Source: CAZGMN01 sp964645765 (GTDB lineage Bacteria > Acidobacteriota > Aminicenantia > Aminicenantales > Aminicenantaceae). Taken from it: a stretch of 61,227 nucleotides of DNA. The notes beneath the pieces were generated by a model. That model made no database searches. It was not told where the DNA came from and saw nothing but the letters and a program-made list of their open reading frames with translations. The stretch is from positions 1 through 61,227 of the forward strand of contig CAZYBE010000018.1 of the NCBI GenBank assembly GCA_964645765.1, read 5' to 3'. Below, piece after piece: positions 7,788-16,542 of this stretch. Numbering within the stretch: position 1 is the first letter of the stretch; every line of letters starts with the position of its first letter. Both the position numbers and the translations under genes were made by a program.

Positions 7788-8903
7788 ATGTTCCAAACCA
7801 TTCGCCACATCGTCCGCAAAGAATTTATCCAGACCTTCCGCGACAGAAGAATGCTCATGCCCATCTTCGTTGCTCCAGTCATCCAGCTCATTCTTTTCGG
7901 CTTTGCCGTAACCACGGACATCAAGCACATTTCTTTAGCCATTCTTGATTATGACCGGAGCTACGAGAGCCGGCAGCTTTCCTCTTCTTTCAGCCAGTCG
8001 AAAACCTTTGACCTCAAGTATTTTCTCAATTCTTATACTGAGCTTGAAGAGGCTGTCCAGGAAGGAAAGGCTCAGGCAGCGGTTGTCATTCCAAAAAATT
8101 TTGAGGCAGATTTAAAAAAGGGAAAGCAGACTTCGCTCCAAGTCGTCCTGGATGGAACAGACGCTAACACAGCCACAATCATCGCCAGCTATGTATCCCA
8201 GCTTATAGCCAGATATTCAGAAAATATTTTTGCTGAAATAAGAGGCCAAATGGCGCTGGGCATGGTCATTCCCCAGCCGAGAGTCTGGTATAACCCGAAT
8301 TTAGAAAGCTCGGTCTTCATGGTTCCTGGAGTCATCTGCCTCATTCTTCTCCTGACAACTCTTATGCTGACTTCGATGGCCATCACCAAGGAAAGGGAGA
8401 TGGGGACGCTCGAGCAGTTGGTCGTCTCGCCGATAAAACCATGGGAGCTCATAATGGGCAAGACGATTCCTTTTGTCCTGATTGGCTTGGCCGATATCAC
8501 TCTGGTCATTTCTGCCGGAAAACTGATTTTTGACTTACCGATAAGAGGCAGCCTATTCCTGCTATTTGGAGTCGCCCTTATTTTCATCCTGACCACTCTG
8601 AGCTTCGGGCTTCTCATCTCAACTGTTTCCCGGACCCAGCAGCAGGCGATGATGAGCGCCTTTTTCTTCATGGTTCCGGCCATGCTTCTCTCTGGAGTTT
8701 TTTCTCCGATTGAAAATATGCCCAGAGTCGCCCAGTACATTACCTTTCTTAATCCCTTGCGCTATTTCAGCACAGCGGTGAGAGGAATTTTATTAAAAGG
8801 AAACGGAATCACTGTGCTTTGGCCTCAAATTCTCGCCCTCCTCATCTTTGGTCTCGCAGCCTCTATCTTCAGCTCTCTTCGCTTCAGAAAATATCTGGAA
8901 TAG
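7788..8903 (+). CDS. ABC-2 type exporter permease (YbhR-like), intact parent of the downstream fragments
   Basis: About 371 residues with the same layout as the preceding permease; the signature is KEREMGTLEQLVVSP. ATG at 7788 is preferred over GTG at 7782 because GGAG lies five bases upstream of it. From residue about 155 onward this protein is closely related to truncated copies at 11676-12329 and 15102-15755 and to a short fragment at 16302-16457. The last 70 bases are identical to the junction at 12258-12329, showing that this 3' end took part in the recombination that duplicated the next 3.4 kb. Confidence 0.92.
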   Translation: MFQTIRHIVRKEFIQTFRDRRMLMPIFVAPVIQLILFGFAVTTDIKHISLAILDYDRSYESRQLSSSFSQSKTFDLKYFLNSYTELEEAVQEGKAQAAVVIPKNFEADLKKGKQTSLQVVLDGTDANTATIIASYVSQLIARYSENIFAEIRGQMALGMVIPQPRVWYNPNLESSVFMVPGVICLILLLTTLMLTSMAITKEREMGTLEQLVVSPIKPWELIMGKTIPFVLIGLADITLVISAGKLIFDLPIRGSLFLLFGVALIFILTTLSFGLLISTVSRTQQQAMMSAFFFMVPAMLLSGVFSPIENMPRVAQYITFLNPLRYFSTAVRGILLKGNGITVLWPQILALLIFGLAASIFSSLRFRKYLE

Positions 8904-8904
8904 A

Positions 8905-9440
8905 GTCAACCTTGGCGGGGAAAACTGCTTGTTCTTCTCCTGTCGTACCAGAGGATTCTGCCCCTCCTGCCATGCCAAGCGCCTTGAGGGGCAAGGTCAG
9001 CTACCGATATGGGAAAAGTGCAGAAGAGCTGGAGCGGATGGATTACCTGGAGTTCGTCGCCCGCGTCACATCTCATATCCCTGAGAAGGGGCAGATGACA
9101 ATTCGTTACTTCGGCCTCTATGCCAATGCCCATCGGGGCAAAGTGCGCAAGTCCGATGAAGTGGCTCACAAGTTGATCATCATCGAGGAGGAATACCCGA
9201 GGATTCGCCTGCCGCGGCTGGGCCGAGATGATCCGCAAGGTCTATGAGGTCGACCCTCTTGTCTGCCCTCAATGCGGGGCCACGATGAAGATCATCGCTT
9301 TCCTCACCGACTATGCCGTGGTCGACAGAATCATCAACCACCTCAAGCTGACCTTCGTCGCAGACAGGCCTCCTCCGCCTTATATCGCCTCTCAGGAACT
9401 CCTGATGGCCGCCGATAGGTCCACTGAATATTTTTCTTAA
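8905..9440 (+). pseudogene. IS91-family (HUH) transposase remnant, copy A
   Basis: Three reading frames together give a broken transposase. The first frame has the N-terminal zinc-binding motif FCPSCHAKRLE. The second frame has GQMTIRYFGLYANAHRGKVRK. The third (from about 9228) has EVDPLVCPQCGATMKIIAFL and the conserved tail HLKLTFVADRPPPP. These are the start and the end of IS91/ISCR-like transposases. The central catalytic region with the His and Tyr residues is missing, and at least two frame changes are present. It cannot be active. It begins directly after the permease stop. Confidence 0.8.
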
Positions 9441-10029
9441 TCCTTTCTTGCCTTAGGGGAGAGGCCCGTCCGATTTCCGGTGCTTTTTGGCCTGTCCGCG
9501 GCCGCCTGGCTCCTTACCGTTGGTTTTCAACTCAATTTGACATCCAACGGCACTCTGAGTTACGATTGCCAGCGACGGGGTGAGGAAAAATTGGGACGCA
9601 GACACTCATCAGCCGCTGCAGCAGAAAAACGAATCTCTTACAGCCAGGTTTTTGAGTGCAAAGCCTCTTCGGCGGTTTCTTACTGTGGCGCAATTTGCAT
9701 TTTTCCCCACAAATTTCACTTGGATGGTTAGTCGGCTAACCGGAAACTGACCCACTACCGCGGCTCGTCGACCGGTTCGGCTGGGCCGGACCGAGGAACG
9801 CCTCACACTCTCCTCCGCGCGGAGGCGTGAGAACCAGATCAAGCGCTGGAGCCACAAGAAGAAATGGGCCTTGGTCGGGGGTTCCTCTCGACACGGTTCG
9901 GGACAAGCTCAGGCTCATACCGCATCGGGCTCCTCGTAGAACGGAGACGCACCTTAAGGCGTAGAATGGGTTGCGCCGTGAGAGCGCAATGCGAGAAGTG
10001 TGGCCCACCCCCGCAAGCGTGAGGAGACC
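9441..10029 (+). other. Non-coding stretch after the IS91 remnant, copy A
   Basis: About 590 bases in which I see no convincing gene. The open frames at 9480-9731 and 9736-10317 lack ribosome sites and family features. It contains a perfect 14-base palindrome CCTCCGCGCGGAGG at 9812-9825. Base composition shifts to high GC from about 9740, where the methyltransferase segment seems to begin. An IS91 terminus might lie here but I cannot place it. Confidence 0.5.
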
Positions 10030-10668
10030 ATGACTCACCAAAGAACCTATTACCCCGCAGCTGGCTGCGACTGGGCTTTGCCCATCTACGATCCGTTGGT
10101 CAAGCTGTTTGGCGGCGACGCATTCCGCAGCGCACTGCTTGACAAGATGGCTCTCGCGCCCGGCCATCGGGTCCTGGACATCGGTTGCGGCACCGGCACC
10201 TTGGCCGTCCTCATCAAGCAGCTCCATCCTTGCGTTTCCGTCGTCGGACTCGATCCCGATCCCAAAGCGCTGGCTCGCGCAGCACGCAAAGCCCAGCGCG
10301 TCGGCGTTGAGGTCCACTTCGACCGGGGTTTTTCAGACCAGCTTCCCTATGCCGACGGCTCCTTCGACCGCGTGTCCTGCACTGGCGTGTTTAGCTTGCT
10401 TCCGCGCGCGGAGCAAGAGACAACGCTGCGCGAAGTCCGCCGCGTGCTGAGGCCCGGCGGCTCGTTTCATCTCTTCGATCTCGTCGACACGCAAACGCGC
10501 CGAGGCTTTTTCGTGCGTCTGCTGATGCCCAAGTGGCGGCGCGTTCAGCTCAGCACCGCGGACCAAACTGTCGCCCTGATGCGTGAGGCCGGGCTCACCG
10601 ACCCTACGAAAACCGGCCAACAAACGTTTTTGCTGTGGACCCTCGCCAGCTACCAGGCCTCTCGATAA
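10030..10668 (+). CDS. GC-rich UbiE-like SAM-dependent methyltransferase, copy A
   Basis: 212 residues. The ATG at 10030 (MTHQRTYYPA) is preferred to the GTG at 10000 because GAGGAGACC precedes it. The SAM site is VLDIGCGTGTL (residues 48-58), with the acidic contact in GLDPDPKAL and the motif RVLRPGG. The substrate is unknown. Its GC content is far above that of the exporter genes and its codons favour G or C in the third position, so it was probably acquired from a high-GC source. An identical gene lies at 13456-14094. Confidence 0.85.
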   Translation: MTHQRTYYPAAGCDWALPIYDPLVKLFGGDAFRSALLDKMALAPGHRVLDIGCGTGTLAVLIKQLHPCVSVVGLDPDPKALARAARKAQRVGVEVHFDRGFSDQLPYADGSFDRVSCTGVFSLLPRAEQETTLREVRRVLRPGGSFHLFDLVDTQTRRGFFVRLLMPKWRRVQLSTADQTVALMREAGLTDPTKTGQQTFLLWTLASYQASR

Positions 10669-10943
10669 TCTGCAACCCACCTGGCGCGCTCCGGGGCCCC
10701 GCCGGCGCGCGGGCGAGTCGGCGCCTAGGGCGGTGGGCGCAGGGGCGGGAAGACAGGACGAGTGAGCTTGTAGCCCAACTGCCATCGGCGGTAACTTCAG
10801 ACCCATGTCCGAGCCCATAGCGATGGTTTTTCCTGGGAATCTCTCGGCATGACTCAGCATTGGGGCGAGACACGACGGAAAGACAGCGAGCCCACACATG
10901 GGGGGGAGGTCAAGATGAAAACTAATAAGATCAGTGCTAATAC

Positions 10944-11615
10944 ATGTCTAGATTCCAAATAATTTTAAGTATTATTGTCATCGCTCTTATTGGATGGCTT
11001 CAGCTTATCTATAAATTCCGGCGTGCTAATCGGAAAGAAAAATATGCGGTGGAATACTTAAATAAATTCAAAAAATATGTTGAAAGCCAAGGAAAGGACA
11101 ACGATGCATATGGCTGGATGATTTATGAGTCCGTAAAGATGCAACGCCAGCTTGGGATTCTCGGGATTATGTCGAATTATAAGCCGCCTGGTGCTAATTA
11201 TATGTACAGGAACTATCAAGTCCTTTTGAATATGTTACCTGATTTGCGTAGGACTCTGAATAGCGATTTACTTGTCATCTCCAGTTTGGTTTCAGATTAT
11301 GTTCAGATCCTACAAGAAATGTTGGTCAGACACCTCGGAGTTTTAGACGAAGAGAAAAAGGATATTCGATCAGAAATTCTGAATCCACTTAAAGCATTTA
11401 GGTCGGGTATTCAGTTTATTTTGTTATTGCCGGCATATATTGTGAACTGGTTTGGTATTGCTACTGATAGCTTTTTGTCGCGCCTTTCTCGAAACACATT
11501 GTTTAAGTTCCTTAGCGGAGTCGTAACGATAGTCGGATTCGTTTCCGCAGTAGTAGGGCTAGTCGTTGGATGGGAAGATTTTATTACAATCATTAGATCA
11601 ATTCTTGGTCATTAA
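10944..11615 (+). CDS. AT-rich membrane protein of unknown function, copy A
   Basis: 223 residues that I do not recognise. There is one membrane helix at residues 4-23, a charged helical middle of about 130 residues, and two more hydrophobic segments at about 153-173 and 190-212, ending WEDFITIIRSILGH. The gene is strikingly AT-rich compared with the GC-rich methyltransferase 275 bases upstream. The best ribosome site (GGGGAGG) instead precedes a 15-codon frame starting at 10915 that overlaps this start, so translation may be coupled. The three-helix layout is reminiscent of membrane effectors of defence cassettes, but nothing proves that. Confidence 0.6.
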   Translation: MSRFQIILSIIVIALIGWLQLIYKFRRANRKEKYAVEYLNKFKKYVESQGKDNDAYGWMIYESVKMQRQLGILGIMSNYKPPGANYMYRNYQVLLNMLPDLRRTLNSDLLVISSLVSDYVQILQEMLVRHLGVLDEEKKDIRSEILNPLKAFRSGIQFILLLPAYIVNWFGIATDSFLSRLSRNTLFKFLSGVVTIVGFVSAVVGLVVGWEDFITIIRSILGH

Positions 11616-11675
11616 CCTGAATGAAAACGTCCTATTAGGACAGAGTATAGTTATGAAAATTTGAAGGGAGGCCAA

Positions 11676-12329
11676 ATGGCGCTGGGGATGGTCATTCCCC
11701 AGCCGAGAGTCTGGTATAACCCGAATTTAGAAAGCTCAGTCTTCATGGTTCCTGGAGTCATCTGCCTCATCCTTCTCCTGACAACTCTTATTCTGACTTC
11801 GATGGCCATCACCAAGGAAAGGGAGATGGGGACTTTGGAGCAGTTGGTCGTCTCGCCGATAAAACCTTATGAGCTCATCCTGGGCAAGACGATTCCTTTT
11901 GTCCTGATTGGCCTGGCCGACATCACCCTGGTCATCTGCGCCGGAAAAGCGATCTTTGATGTGCCAATTAGAGGAAGCCTGTTTCTTCTTTTTGGAGTCG
12001 CCCTTCTTTTCATCATGACAACTCTGAGCTTCGGGCTTTTTTTATCGACTGTCTCCCGGACCCAGCAGCAGGCGATGATGAGCGCCTTTTTCTTCATGGT
12101 TCCAGCCATGCTTCTCTCCGGAGTCTTTTCTCCGATTGAAAATATGCCCAAAGCCGCCCAGTACATTACCCTTCTTAACCCCCTGCGCTATTTCAGCACG
12201 GCGGTGAGAGGAATTTTATTGAAAGGAAACGGAATCGACGTCCTCTGGCCTCAAATCCTCGCCCTCCTCATCTTTGGTCTCGCAGCCTCTATCTTCAGCT
12301 CTCTTCGCTTCAGAAAATATCTGGAATAG
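11676..12329 (+). pseudogene. Truncated YbhR-like permease (C-terminal half), hybrid 3' end, copy A
   Basis: Encodes about 217 residues matching residues about 155-371 of the permease at 7788-8903, but lacks the first membrane helix and the periplasmic domain. AAGGGAGG lies just upstream of the ATG, so a stable fragment could be made. Until about 12257 the sequence follows the variant also seen at 15102-15755. After 12301 it follows the intact gene, including its TAG stop. It is therefore a recombinant of two parents. Confidence 0.8.
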
Positions 12330-12330
12330 A

Positions 12331-12866
12331 GTCAACCTTGGCGGGGAAAACTGCTTGTTCTTCTCCTGTCGTACCAGAGGATTCTGCCCCTCCTGCCATG
12401 CCAAGCGCCTTGAGGGGCAAGGTCAGCTACCGATATGGGAAAAGTGCAGAAGAGCTGGAGCGGATGGATTACCTGGAGTTCGTCGCCCGCGTCACATCTC
12501 ATATCCCTGAGAAGGGGCAGATGACAATTCGTTACTTCGGCCTCTATGCCAATGCCCATCGGGGCAAAGTGCGCAAGTCCGATGAAGTGGCTCACAAGTT
12601 GATCATCATCGAGGAGGAATACCCGAGGATTCGCCTGCCGCGGCTGGGCCGAGATGATCCGCAAGGTCTATGAGGTCGACCCTCTTGTCTGCCCTCAATG
12701 CGGGGCCACGATGAAGATCATCGCTTTCCTCACCGACTATGCCGTGGTCGACAGAATCATCAACCACCTCAAGCTGACCTTCGTCGCAGACAGGCCTCCT
12801 CCGCCTTATATCGCCTCTCAGGAACTCCTGATGGCCGCCGATAGGTCCACTGAATATTTTTCTTAA
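12331..12866 (+). pseudogene. IS91-family transposase remnant, copy B
   Basis: Identical to 8905-9440: zinc-binding motif FCPSCHAKRLE, LYANAHRGK and VCPQCG segments in three frames, with the catalytic centre deleted. The presence of the same frame changes in both copies shows that decay came before the tandem duplication. Confidence 0.8.
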
Positions 12867-13455
12867 TCCTTTCTTGCCTTAGGGGAGAGGCCCGTCCGAT
12901 TTCCGGTGCTTTTTGGCCTGTCCGCGGCCGCCTGGCTCCTTACCGTTGGTTTTCAACTCAATTTGACATCCAACGGCACTCTGAGTTACGATTGCCAGCG
13001 ACGGGGTGAGGAAAAATTGGGACGCAGACACTCATCAGCCGCTGCAGCAGAAAAACGAATCTCTTACAGCCAGGTTTTTGAGTGCAAAGCCTCTTCGGCG
13101 GTTTCTTACTGTGGCGCAATTTGCATTTTTCCCCACAAATTTCACTTGGATGGTTAGTCGGCTAACCGGAAACTGACCCACTACCGCGGCTCGTCGACCG
13201 GTTCGGCTGGGCCGGACCGAGGAACGCCTCACACTCTCCTCCGCGCGGAGGCGTGAGAACCAGATCAAGCGCTGGAGCCACAAGAAGAAATGGGCCTTGG
13301 TCGGGGGTTCCTCTCGACACGGTTCGGGACAAGCTCAGGCTCATACCGCATCGGGCTCCTCGTAGAACGGAGACGCACCTTAAGGCGTAGAATGGGTTGC
13401 GCCGTGAGAGCGCAATGCGAGAAGTGTGGCCCACCCCCGCAAGCGTGAGGAGACC
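12867..13455 (+). other. Non-coding stretch after the IS91 remnant, copy B
   Basis: Duplicate of 9441-10029, with the palindrome CCTCCGCGCGGAGG at 13238-13251. I see no gene in it. Confidence 0.5.
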
Positions 13456-14094
13456 ATGACTCACCAAAGAACCTATTACCCCGCAGCTGGCTGCGACTGG
13501 GCTTTGCCCATCTACGATCCGTTGGTCAAGCTGTTTGGCGGCGACGCATTCCGCAGCGCACTGCTTGACAAGATGGCTCTCGCGCCCGGCCATCGGGTCC
13601 TGGACATCGGTTGCGGCACCGGCACCTTGGCCGTCCTCATCAAGCAGCTCCATCCTTGCGTTTCCGTCGTCGGACTCGATCCCGATCCCAAAGCGCTGGC
13701 TCGCGCAGCACGCAAAGCCCAGCGCGTCGGCGTTGAGGTCCACTTCGACCGGGGTTTTTCAGACCAGCTTCCCTATGCCGACGGCTCCTTCGACCGCGTG
13801 TCCTGCACTGGCGTGTTTAGCTTGCTTCCGCGCGCGGAGCAAGAGACAACGCTGCGCGAAGTCCGCCGCGTGCTGAGGCCCGGCGGCTCGTTTCATCTCT
13901 TCGATCTCGTCGACACGCAAACGCGCCGAGGCTTTTTCGTGCGTCTGCTGATGCCCAAGTGGCGGCGCGTTCAGCTCAGCACCGCGGACCAAACTGTCGC
14001 CCTGATGCGTGAGGCCGGGCTCACCGACCCTACGAAAACCGGCCAACAAACGTTTTTGCTGTGGACCCTCGCCAGCTACCAGGCCTCTCGATAA
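13456..14094 (+). CDS. GC-rich UbiE-like SAM-dependent methyltransferase, copy B
   Basis: Same 212-residue protein as 10030-10668, with SAM motif VLDIGCGTGTL and RVLRPGG. Both copies are intact and have the same ribosome site, so the dose of this enzyme is doubled if the duplication is real. Confidence 0.85.
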   Translation: MTHQRTYYPAAGCDWALPIYDPLVKLFGGDAFRSALLDKMALAPGHRVLDIGCGTGTLAVLIKQLHPCVSVVGLDPDPKALARAARKAQRVGVEVHFDRGFSDQLPYADGSFDRVSCTGVFSLLPRAEQETTLREVRRVLRPGGSFHLFDLVDTQTRRGFFVRLLMPKWRRVQLSTADQTVALMREAGLTDPTKTGQQTFLLWTLASYQASR

Positions 14095-14369
14095 TCTGCA
14101 ACCCACCTGGCGCGCTCCGGGGCCCCGCCGGCGCGCGGGCGAGTCGGCGCCTAGGGCGGTGGGCGCAGGGGCGGGAAGACAGGACGAGTGAGCTTGTAGC
14201 CCAACTGCCATCGGCGGTAACTTCAGACCCATGTCCGAGCCCATAGCGATGGTTTTTCCTGGGAATCTCTCGGCATGACTCAGCATTGGGGCGAGACACG
14301 ACGGAAAGACAGCGAGCCCACACATGGGGGGGAGGTCAAGATGAAAACTAATAAGATCAGTGCTAATAC

Positions 14370-15041
14370 ATGTCTAGATTCCAAATAATTTTAAGTATTA
14401 TTGTCATCGCTCTTATTGGATGGCTTCAGCTTATCTATAAATTCCGGCGTGCTAATCGGAAAGAAAAATATGCGGTGGAATACTTAAATAAATTCAAAAA
14501 ATATGTTGAAAGCCAAGGAAAGGACAACGATGCATATGGCTGGATGATTTATGAGTCCGTAAAGATGCAACGCCAGCTTGGGATTCTCGGGATTATGTCG
14601 AATTATAAGCCGCCTGGTGCTAATTATATGTACAGGAACTATCAAGTCCTTTTGAATATGTTACCTGATTTGCGTAGGACTCTGAATAGCGATTTACTTG
14701 TCATCTCCAGTTTGGTTTCAGATTATGTTCAGATCCTACAAGAAATGTTGGTCAGACACCTCGGAGTTTTAGACGAAGAGAAAAAGGATATTCGATCAGA
14801 AATTCTGAATCCACTTAAAGCATTTAGGTCGGGTATTCAGTTTATTTTGTTATTGCCGGCATATATTGTGAACTGGTTTGGTATTGCTACTGATAGCTTT
14901 TTGTCGCGCCTTTCTCGAAACACATTGTTTAAGTTCCTTAGCGGAGTCGTAACGATAGTCGGATTCGTTTCCGCAGTAGTAGGGCTAGTCGTTGGATGGG
15001 AAGATTTTATTACAATCATTAGATCAATTCTTGGTCATTAA
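14370..15041 (+). CDS. AT-rich membrane protein of unknown function, copy B
   Basis: Same 223-residue protein as 10944-11615, with three predicted membrane segments and no recognised family. The short upstream frame with the good ribosome site is also duplicated (starts at 14341). Confidence 0.6.
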   Translation: MSRFQIILSIIVIALIGWLQLIYKFRRANRKEKYAVEYLNKFKKYVESQGKDNDAYGWMIYESVKMQRQLGILGIMSNYKPPGANYMYRNYQVLLNMLPDLRRTLNSDLLVISSLVSDYVQILQEMLVRHLGVLDEEKKDIRSEILNPLKAFRSGIQFILLLPAYIVNWFGIATDSFLSRLSRNTLFKFLSGVVTIVGFVSAVVGLVVGWEDFITIIRSILGH

Positions 15042-15101
15042 CCTGAATGAAAACGTCCTATTAGGACAGAGTATAGTTATGAAAATTTGAAGGGAGGCCA
15101 A

Positions 15102-15755
15102 ATGGCGCTGGGGATGGTCATTCCCCAGCCGAGAGTCTGGTATAACCCGAATTTAGAAAGCTCAGTCTTCATGGTTCCTGGAGTCATCTGCCTCATCCTT
15201 CTCCTGACAACTCTTATTCTGACTTCGATGGCCATCACCAAGGAAAGGGAGATGGGGACTTTGGAGCAGTTGGTCGTCTCGCCGATAAAACCTTATGAGC
15301 TCATCCTGGGCAAGACGATTCCTTTTGTCCTGATTGGCCTGGCCGACATCACCCTGGTCATCTGCGCCGGAAAAGCGATCTTTGATGTGCCAATTAGAGG
15401 AAGCCTGTTTCTTCTTTTTGGAGTCGCCCTTCTTTTCATCATGACAACTCTGAGCTTCGGGCTTTTTTTATCGACTGTCTCCCGGACCCAGCAGCAGGCG
15501 ATGATGAGCGCCTTTTTCTTCATGGTTCCAGCCATGCTTCTCTCCGGAGTCTTTTCTCCGATTGAAAATATGCCCAAAGCCGCCCAGTACATTACCCTTC
15601 TTAACCCCCTGCGCTATTTCAGCACGGCGGTGAGAGGAATTTTATTGAAAGGAAACGGAATCGACGTCCTCTGGCCTCAAATCCTCGCCCTCCTCATCTT
15701 TGGTCTCGCAGCCTCTATCTTCAGCTCCCTCCGCTTCAGAAAAAATCTGGAATAA
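15102..15755 (+). pseudogene. Truncated YbhR-like permease (C-terminal half), copy B
   Basis: 217-residue C-terminal permease fragment like copy A, but ending with its own sequence (RKNLE, stop TAA) instead of that of the intact gene (RKYLE, TAG). It differs from the intact permease at many positions (for example PYELIL versus PWELIM, and CAGKAIFDV versus SAGKLIFDL). It therefore descends from a second permease paralogue whose 5' half is gone. Confidence 0.8.
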
Positions 15756-15781
15756 ATCTAAAATAAATGTTGAGGAACTTG

Positions 15782-15790
15782 TGATATAAT
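15782..15790 (+). promoter_or_regulatory. Extended -10 promoter for hicB
   Basis: TGATATAAT gives a TG dinucleotide one base before a perfect TATAAT, 24 bases before the hicB ATG. A matching -35 is not obvious, which is usual for extended -10 promoters. Confidence 0.55.
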
Positions 15791-15813
15791 GGTAAAAAAA
15801 CCGGAGACCTTGA

Positions 15814-16038
15814 ATGAGACAATTAAAAATTATTGTTGAGAAACATCCTGACGGCTATGTAGCATATCCTCTGGGCATCAAGGGAGTGATTGTCGGAGAA
15901 GGAGATACTTATGAAGAAGCCCTTTCAGATGTAAAATCAGCAATCCGTTTTCATATTAAGACTTTTGGAGAATCAGCTCTCAAAATAGACCCTCCGATAC
16001 TTGAGGCATTTGTCGCTGAAACCGGGATCGAGTCCTGA
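15814..16038 (+). CDS. hicB: HicB-family antitoxin
   Basis: 74-residue HicB-like protein with the partial RNase-H-like fold: KIIVEKHPDGYVAYPLGI, then GDTYEEALSDVKSAIRFHI. It normally binds and silences the HicA mRNA interferase. It has no added DNA-binding domain. The stop overlaps the ATG of the following hicA frame by one base (TGATG), the usual coupling. Because that hicA is interrupted, this antitoxin is now either an orphan or neutralises another HicA elsewhere. The order antitoxin-then-toxin is common for this short HicB class. Confidence 0.85.
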   Translation: MRQLKIIVEKHPDGYVAYPLGIKGVIVGEGDTYEEALSDVKSAIRFHIKTFGESALKIDPPILEAFVAETGIES

Positions 16039-16277
16039 TGGAAAAATTCCCCGTCGATGCCCCAAAGCGAAGGGTTATCAAAACGCTTGAGTTACTAGGA
16101 TTTAAGATTGTAAGGGAAAAAGAACATATTTCTATGCTCCGTTAAAATCCTGATGGAAGCAAAATTCCCTTAACTATGCCCAATCATCCCAAGTTAAAAG
16201 CATCCACTCTAAGGACAATTTGTACTCAGGCAGGAATTTCTAGGAAAGAATTCCTGACGGCTTATAAAAAGACATAA
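16038..16277 (+). pseudogene. hicA: HicA-family mRNA interferase toxin, broken by one nonsense codon
   Basis: The frame gives MEKFPVDAPKRRVIKTLELL, then GFKIVREKEHISMLR, a TAA at 16143-16145 (codon 36), and then NPDGSKIPLTMPNHPKLK, ending in TLRTICTQAGISRKEFL. This is a complete HicA, with its catalytic His (EHIS) and normal C-terminus, apart from the one stop. Relatives have Glu at that place (RENPDG), so one G-to-T change, GAA to TAA, explains it. The rest of the frame is undamaged, so inactivation looks recent, or it is a sequencing error. The gene is too short in pieces to show in a simple frame search. Confidence 0.82.
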
Positions 16278-16301
16278 GTTTACCCTAAATAAATTATAAA
16301 T

Positions 16302-16457
16302 CTTAATCCCCTGCGCTATTTCAGCACAGCAGCGAGAGGAATTTTATTAAAAGGAAACGGAATCGCTGTGCTCTGGCCTCAAATTCTCGCCCTCTTCATC
16401 TTCGGAATCGCAGCCTCTGTCTTCAGCTCCCTTCGCTTCAGAAAATATCTGGAGTAA
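16302..16457 (+). pseudogene. Fourth fragment of a YbhR-like permease 3' end
   Basis: The last 51 codons of a permease (LNPLRYFSTAARGILLKGNG to FRKYLE, stop TAA) begin abruptly after the hicA stop. It resembles the intact gene at 8752-8903 at nearly all bases but has its own changes (AARGI, IAVLW, LFIFGIAASV). The hicBA pair therefore sits between two permease fragments. Confidence 0.8.
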
Positions 16458-16542
16458 GGGTCAATAATTTTTGCCGGATTTTTATATTATTGGAATAGTC
16501 TAGAATTCTCTCTTTATTATATGAAGTGTGTGTCTTTCAATC

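Larger units (their letters stand above)
8832..12301 (+). repeat. Direct repeat copy A of the 3426-bp tandem duplication
   Basis: Positions 8832-12301 and 12258-15727 match with a constant offset of 3426. All translated frames inside are the same in both copies. The first mismatch to the left is T8831 versus C12257, and the first to the right is T12302 versus C15728. The two copies therefore overlap by 44 bases at 12258-12301, the stretch where the crossover must lie. Confidence 0.93.
12258..15727 (+). repeat. Direct repeat copy B of the 3426-bp tandem duplication
   Basis: Second copy of the unit at 8832-12301. It ends inside the third permease fragment, whose last bases (CCTCCGCTTCAGAAAAAATCT) differ from the intact gene. 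This outer end shows what the original right-hand parent looked like before duplication. Confidence 0.93.

Noticed and set aside
9480..9731. 83-residue frame after the IS91 remnant
   Set aside because: No ribosome site and no family features; it lies in a stretch that looks like decayed IS flank.
9736..10317. 193-residue minus-strand frame opposite the GC-rich methyltransferase (also at 13162-13743)
   Set aside because: A long antisense frame caused by high GC. There is no ribosome site or recognisable motif, and the plus-strand methyltransferase is clear.
10333..10899. 188-residue minus-strand frame in the GC-rich segment (also at 13759-14325)
   Set aside because: Antisense to the methyltransferase C-terminus, with composition typical of a shadow frame.
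8832..15727. Large repeat considered as a CRISPR array or satellite
   Set aside because: There are only two 3.4-kb units containing genes. No short regularly spaced repeats are present anywhere in the window.
16143..16145. The hicA TAA considered as a recoded or readthrough codon
   Set aside because: There is no sign of stop-codon reassignment, since many other genes end in TAA, and no readthrough context. Nonsense mutation is the simpler reading.
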